Positions 20,061 through 23,605 of a stretch of DNA of 23,605 bases are shown one piece after another. Made by a program: the position numbers and the translations under genes. The DNA comes from an uncultured Spartobacteria bacterium (GTDB taxonomy: Bacteria; Verrucomicrobiota; Verrucomicrobiia; Chthoniobacterales; JAATET01), in assembly GCA_937901895.1 (NCBI GenBank), contig CALGTD010000083.1:1-23605 (forward strand), written 5' to 3'. The first letter of the stretch is position 1. Every line of letters starts with the position of its first letter. The notes under the pieces are model-generated. The model was not told where the DNA came from. It saw only the letters and a program-made list of their open reading frames with translations, and searched no databases.

Positions 20061-22130
20061 CTAGCTGCTCCTTGCGAGTTGGTGGACCAGCCGGCCGACG
20101 GTCCGGACCGATTGCTCGATTTTTAAACTCCACGGCTGGCCGCAGTTCAGCCGGATGAAATTGCGGAAGCCGCCGTCCGGAGAGAACAGGGGACCCGGCG
20201 CGATGCTGATCCCGGCCGAACGTGCGCGGTGAAACAGATCGATGGAATCCACATTCCGCGGCAGCTCGACCCACAGAACGAAGTTTCCTTCCGGTCGCGA
20301 CATGCTCACTCCATCGGGGAAGCACCCGGCGACGGTTTCCCGCATTCGCTCCACCTGCAGGCGGTAGGCGTTTCGTATCGTGCGGAGGTAGCGATCGTAT
20401 CCCCCGTTGCGCAGAAACTCGGCAATCGTCAGCGAGGGCAATGTCGCGTTTGCCATGGAAAAGGTCTGCTTGAGGCGCAAAACCTTGTCGTGCCATCGGC
20501 CGGCGGAGACATATCCGACCCGATAGCCGGGCGCCAGGGTCTTGGAAACCGATCCGCAAAGGATGACCGAACCATCGCGGTCGAAGGCCTTGACGCAACG
20601 GGGACGGGGACCTTGATGTTGAAGATCGCCGTAGATGTCGTCCTCGATGATCGGGATGTTCCGGCCGGACATCATGAGGACGAGTTCCTTCTTTCGCTCG
20701 TCCGGCATCAGAAATCCGATCGGATTGTGGAAGTTTGGAATGAGCACGCAGGCCGCGATCCGTCGACGATCCACGGCCGCGCGCAGCGCGTCGAGATCGA
20801 TTCCGGTCGAGCTGTCCACGGGAATGGGCAGGGCGCAAAGACCGAGCTGTCGAATGGTGCGCGCCAGTCCGAAGTAGGTCGGAGATTCCACGGCAATGGT
20901 GTCCCCGCGTTTGCATGTTGCCTGCAGGGCGAGACTGACGGCTTCCGTGCAGCCATTGGTGATCACGAAATCGTCCGGTTCGAGTGCGCAGCCCCATTCC
21001 AGCGAGCGTCTGGCAAGCTCGCTCCTGAGCACCCTGCTGCCGGGAGCGACATCGTAGTTGGCGCTGGATGCGCCGAGCCGCCTCGCGATGGTTCCCATTT
21101 CCCGGGCAAGCTTCTTCGCGGGGAGCAACTCACTGCTCGGAACAGCCGCACCCAGCGGCACGAGCTTGGGATTTCCGATGTCCGCAAGCACCGATTCCAA
21201 CGGATCAAGTTGCGAGAAATCGGTCACGCGCTTGGAGCCGTTTGAAACGTCTGGCTGCGGAGCCTGCTCCGACAGCCGCGCCCTCACAAAAAAGCCGGAC
21301 TTGGGCCGGGCCTCGATCAATCCACGATTCTCGAGAACGACATACGCGTGAAGCGCGGTGGGAACGCTGAGGATGTCCGACGGGCGGACGTTGTCACGGA
21401 CCAGGCGCACGATGGCCGCACCCGCTTCGGCAAAGAGGCGATCCCGGTCGGGATCGGTCGCGAGGATGGAGCCATTCCCCGGCAACGCCAGCCCCAGCGC
21501 CTCACACAGGCAGTTCATGGAGTTCGCCGTGAACATTCCGGAGCACGATCCGCAGGTCGGACAGGCTGTCCGCTCCATGGCGTCGAGTTGCTGCTCGTCG
21601 ATCTTCCCGGCCGAAAGCTGACCAACCGCTTCGAACATGGACGATAGATCGAGGGCCTTCCCGGAGCGCGCGTCGCGACCGGCTTTCATCGGTCCGCCCG
21701 ACACGAACACGGCCGGAATGTTCACCCTCGCGACCGCCATCAACATTCCCGGCACGATCTTGTCGCAGTTGGGAATGCAGACGACCCCGTCGAAACAATG
21801 GGCGCGCAGCATGGTCTCCACGGAGTCTGCGATCAGTTCGCGCGAGGCGAGGGAATACCGCATGCCCGCGTGCCCCATCGCAATGCCATCATCCACACCG
21901 ATCGTGTTGAACTCGAAAGGGACTCCGCCTGCCTTGCGGATGGCGTCGCGGACCTTCCGTCCTGCGACGTCCAGGTGCGCGTGTCCGGGAACGATTTGAA
22001 CAAAGGAATTCGCCACCGCGATGAATGGCTTCTCCCAGTCTGCGTCTGATTCGAGCACGCCCGTTGCCCGCAGCAAGCTGCGATGGGGGGCGCGATGGCT
22101 GCCTTTCTTGATGGTATCGCTGATGGCCAT
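20061..22130 (-). CDS. In-frame chimera: IlvD N-terminal half + MocR-type aminotransferase
   Basis: Residues 1-255 are dihydroxy-acid dehydratase (branched-chain amino acid synthesis): FNTIGVDDGIAMGHAGMRYSL, CIPNCDKIVPGMLMA (C118, C122), ACPTCGSCSGMFTANSMNCL (C190, C193, C196). They end at RPSDILS, where IlvD would go on with its substrate-binding half. From residue 256 the sequence is MocR-type: VPTALHAYVVLENRGLIEARPKSGFFVRA, the second half of a GntR winged helix, then a class-I PLP aminotransferase fold (TNGCTEAVSLALQATC, CVLIPNFHNPIGFLMP, EDDIYGDLQ, PLP lysine in GSVSKTLAPGYRVGYVSAG). Both partners are truncated at the join (about 21363-21371), IlvD losing ~300 C-terminal residues and MocR its first HTH helices. 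Neither activity is assured. A deletion between two neighbouring same-strand genes or a misassembly would explain it better than a functional fusion. Confidence 0.85.
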   Translation of the reverse strand: MAISDTIKKGSHRAPHRSLLRATGVLESDADWEKPFIAVANSFVQIVPGHAHLDVAGRKVRDAIRKAGGVPFEFNTIGVDDGIAMGHAGMRYSLASRELIADSVETMLRAHCFDGVVCIPNCDKIVPGMLMAVARVNIPAVFVSGGPMKAGRDARSGKALDLSSMFEAVGQLSAGKIDEQQLDAMERTACPTCGSCSGMFTANSMNCLCEALGLALPGNGSILATDPDRDRLFAEAGAAIVRLVRDNVRPSDILSVPTALHAYVVLENRGLIEARPKSGFFVRARLSEQAPQPDVSNGSKRVTDFSQLDPLESVLADIGNPKLVPLGAAVPSSELLPAKKLAREMGTIARRLGASSANYDVAPGSRVLRSELARRSLEWGCALEPDDFVITNGCTEAVSLALQATCKRGDTIAVESPTYFGLARTIRQLGLCALPIPVDSSTGIDLDALRAAVDRRRIAACVLIPNFHNPIGFLMPDERKKELVLMMSGRNIPIIEDDIYGDLQHQGPRPRCVKAFDRDGSVILCGSVSKTLAPGYRVGYVSAGRWHDKVLRLKQTFSMANATLPSLTIAEFLRNGGYDRYLRTIRNAYRLQVERMRETVAGCFPDGVSMSRPEGNFVLWVELPRNVDSIDLFHRARSAGISIAPGPLFSPDGGFRNFIRLNCGQPWSLKIEQSVRTVGRLVHQLARSS

Positions 22131-22178
22131 GTGGAGGTGGTTTTCTCCAAGTATGAAGGCGGGCAGTGGTGGGTGGAA

Positions 22179-22220
22179 TTGCTATTAATGGACTAAAGTG
22201 ATTCAATATCGGAATGAATC
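22179..22220 (+). promoter_or_regulatory. Promoter and operator-like repeat of the LysR gene
   Basis: TTGCTA (22179-22184), 17-base spacer, TTCAAT (22202-22207); +1 would be the A of the ATG at 22214, so again leaderless. GATTCA (22200-22205) and TGAATC (22215-22220) form a perfect inverted repeat over the -10 and start codon, of the size bound by LysR-type regulators, which suggests autorepression. The divergent ilvD-type gene starts 84 bases away and may share this control region. Confidence 0.5.
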
Positions 22221-23110
22221 GACCGACGGTCGTTGAACTCGAATGCTTCGCCGCAGTCGCGGAGGAAGCCAGCTTCTCCCGGGCGGCGGGACGGTTGAAT
22301 CTCACCCAGCCACCTCTTTCCCGGCATATCCGCTCCCTGGAGGAAAAACTCGGAACCCGTCTCTTCGACCGAAACACGCGCAGCGTGGCCCTCACGTCGG
22401 CGGGAGTCCTTTTTCTCCGGGATGCGACGGCGATGCTGGTGGCGCTGGATGCCGCCGTGGAATCAGTGGGTCGTGCAGAGCGTGGCGAAACCTCCCGCCT
22501 GCGAATCGCGTTTGTGGGGGCATTGCTCGACGAGGCCTTCGTGCGCGTCATCCGAACGTTCCGCAACGATCATCCGCGCTGTCAGGTGCATCTCACGGAT
22601 CTCCCTCCCGCCCGTCAAATGGAGCGTCTCGAAGACGGCTCGGTGGACATCGCCTTCGTTGGAGCCGGCCCGCGGAGATTGCCCCGAAATTTGAAGTGCC
22701 TCGTTTGGAAGACCGAGCCTTTGATGATCGCGCTGCCCGAGAGTCACCGCATGGCCGCGTCTGCGTCTGTCCGACTCAAGGATCTGGCGGAAGATCCCTG
22801 GGTCATGGTCTCCCGAAATGCGGCTCCGGAGTATCGTCGTCAATTTGACGAACTTTGCCGGGCGAACGGTTTCAAGGCGCGAATCGTCGAAGAAACGGAT
22901 CGCGTCCCTGCCGTCCTGACGATGGTCGCCGCAGGGCAGGGGGTTGGTTTGCTCGCATCTGGTGCATCCCGCCTGCTTCCCGGCGGCGTCCGCTTCCTGC
23001 CCATTACGAGCCGAATGCGTCCCAGGTTGGAACACGCCTGCCTGTATCGCAGCAGCCCTCCGTCCGAAGCCGTTGGCGATTTTCTCGAGATCCTTCGATA
23101 CGCACGCTGA
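22214..23110 (+). CDS. LysR-family transcriptional regulator
   Basis: The 298-aa product has the LysR winged HTH at residues 1-60 (VELECFAAVAEEASFSRAAGRLNLTQPPLSRHIRSLEEKLGTRLFDRNTRSVALTSAG pattern) and a type-2 periplasmic-binding-like effector domain (from about 92, LRIAFVGALLDEAFVRVIRTF, to PSEAVGDFLEIL). Length and layout are normal. It is divergent from the ilvD-containing gene, a common arrangement in which the regulator controls its neighbour and itself; in enteric bacteria the LysR-type IlvY controls an ilv gene in this way. The effector is unknown. Confidence 0.94.
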   Translation: MNRPTVVELECFAAVAEEASFSRAAGRLNLTQPPLSRHIRSLEEKLGTRLFDRNTRSVALTSAGVLFLRDATAMLVALDAAVESVGRAERGETSRLRIAFVGALLDEAFVRVIRTFRNDHPRCQVHLTDLPPARQMERLEDGSVDIAFVGAGPRRLPRNLKCLVWKTEPLMIALPESHRMAASASVRLKDLAEDPWVMVSRNAAPEYRRQFDELCRANGFKARIVEETDRVPAVLTMVAAGQGVGLLASGASRLLPGGVRFLPITSRMRPRLEHACLYRSSPPSEAVGDFLEILRYAR

Positions 23111-23340
23111 GCCCGCCTGCGGAAGGGGAGACATATTGTTTCGCGCTCATTCACGAGAGCCTGATTCCGCCCAGTCAGCAGCGTGGAGTGAAACGCGCCG
23201 GTAGGCCAATCAGGTCTCAGGCACCGCTGCGAACTCGTAGCGAAGTTCCGCCATTCCCGCTCCAAACTGGCGCACGGATACCAGTCGCAAGTTGGGGCTC
23301 GTGACCCTGCGGGGAAACAATGGCTTCCGTTGATTTTTGG
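23111..23340. other. Intergenic region, possible gene end on minus strand
   Basis: No clear gene. On the minus strand a frame ending at 23210-23212 reads LRLVSVRQFGAGMAELRYEFAAVPET, which looks like a real C terminus, but upstream it runs into the repeat block at 23341-23605 with no start. It may be the tail of a gene cut or displaced by the repeats. Confidence 0.25.
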
Positions 23341-23605
23341 GAGGAACGTTTCGAAGAATCCCGAAACGCCCCGCATGCTTAGGTAGCTGCGGGACCTCCG
23401 GGCCCGCAGAGGGTGGGGAACGATCCCGAGGCCCGGAGGTCCTCGGGCTACCGAGGTTTTTCGGGGGAGGAACGTTTCGAAGAATCTCCCTGCGGGAACG
23501 GACGCCGGTCTCCATCCCGAAGGACCTGCATGCTCAGGTAGCTGCGGGACCTCCGGGCCCGCAGGGTGGGGGAACGAATCCCGAGGCCCGGAGGTCCTCG
23601 GGGCT
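23341..23605. repeat. Two copies of a REP-like palindromic repeat with a linked 20-mer
   Basis: GAGGAACGTTTCGAAGAATC occurs at 23341-23360 and 23467-23486. A longer unit starting GCATGCT(T/C)AGGTAGCTGC occurs from 23373 and again from 23528 to the window end. Each unit carries perfect 13-bp arms GGACCTCCGGGCC / GGCCCGGAGGTCC (23392-23404 with 23430-23442; 23547-23559 with 23585-23597). In the first copy, outer arms GGTAGC/GCTACC are added. The two units differ by small indels in the loop (GCAGAGGGTGGGGAACGATC versus GCAGGGTGGGGGAACGAATC). This is the layout of dispersed REP/BIME-type elements; no REP-associated transposase is in the window. Confidence 0.75.

Noticed and set aside
23341..23605. 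CRISPR array
   Set aside because: Only two copies, long palindromic units with unequal spacing, and no cas genes.

Overview
The window is high-GC chromosomal DNA, probably from a Verrucomicrobia-type bacterium. The clues are the EF-P loop, the KpsF/glycosyltransferase genes, the many near-leaderless promoters and the GC-rich dispersed palindromes. The lineage is an inference, because no rRNA gene is present.

Left host region (1-7675). Bases 1-554 hold no convincing gene. Then come efp and kpsF (minus strand), a small secreted protein, a GT4 glycosyltransferase broken by a frameshift, a UspA-like stress protein (minus), a secreted right-handed beta-helix protein, rarA, a DUF4870-like membrane protein, and an intact tmRNA gene (ssrA) with a good promoter. 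Its predicted tag is ADYEDLALAA. kpsF and the glycosyltransferase fit lipopolysaccharide or cell-envelope glycan synthesis.

Integrated element (about 7676-17191). A 9.5-kb element sits in the 3' end of ssrA, bounded by a perfect 28-bp direct repeat (7648-7675 and 17164-17191). A short plus-strand arm holds a predicted structured RNA of about 175 nt with its own promoter and terminator, two coupled small genes with a terminator, and a truncated ParB-like remnant. The rest reads leftward. It comprises a tyrosine integrase with a coupled basic protein, an iteron-like region, and a tightly overlapping run: excisionase-like HTH protein, 69-aa protein, DnaB-N/RecA-like ATPase, 66-aa protein, HTH protein and 58-aa protein. 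A virion module follows: HK97-type major capsid protein, a 211-aa protein, two tiny proteins and a tape-measure-like protein interrupted by a frameshift. No terminase, portal, prohead protease, tail fibre or lysis gene is visible. It therefore looks like a phage satellite or a strongly reduced prophage.

Right host region (17192-23605). A frameshifted secreted protein is followed by an RRM RNA-binding protein with a promoter palindrome, a convergent rnc-membrane protein pair, a tiny membrane protein, an in-frame chimera of the first half of dihydroxy-acid dehydratase (IlvD) with a MocR-type aminotransferase, a divergent LysR regulator, and two copies of a GC-rich palindromic repeat at the window end.

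Three separate genes need a single-base shift to read through (2501-3639, 8828-10500, 17270-17771), and one gene is chimeric. Either real gene decay or assembly error could explain these, and reads should decide.
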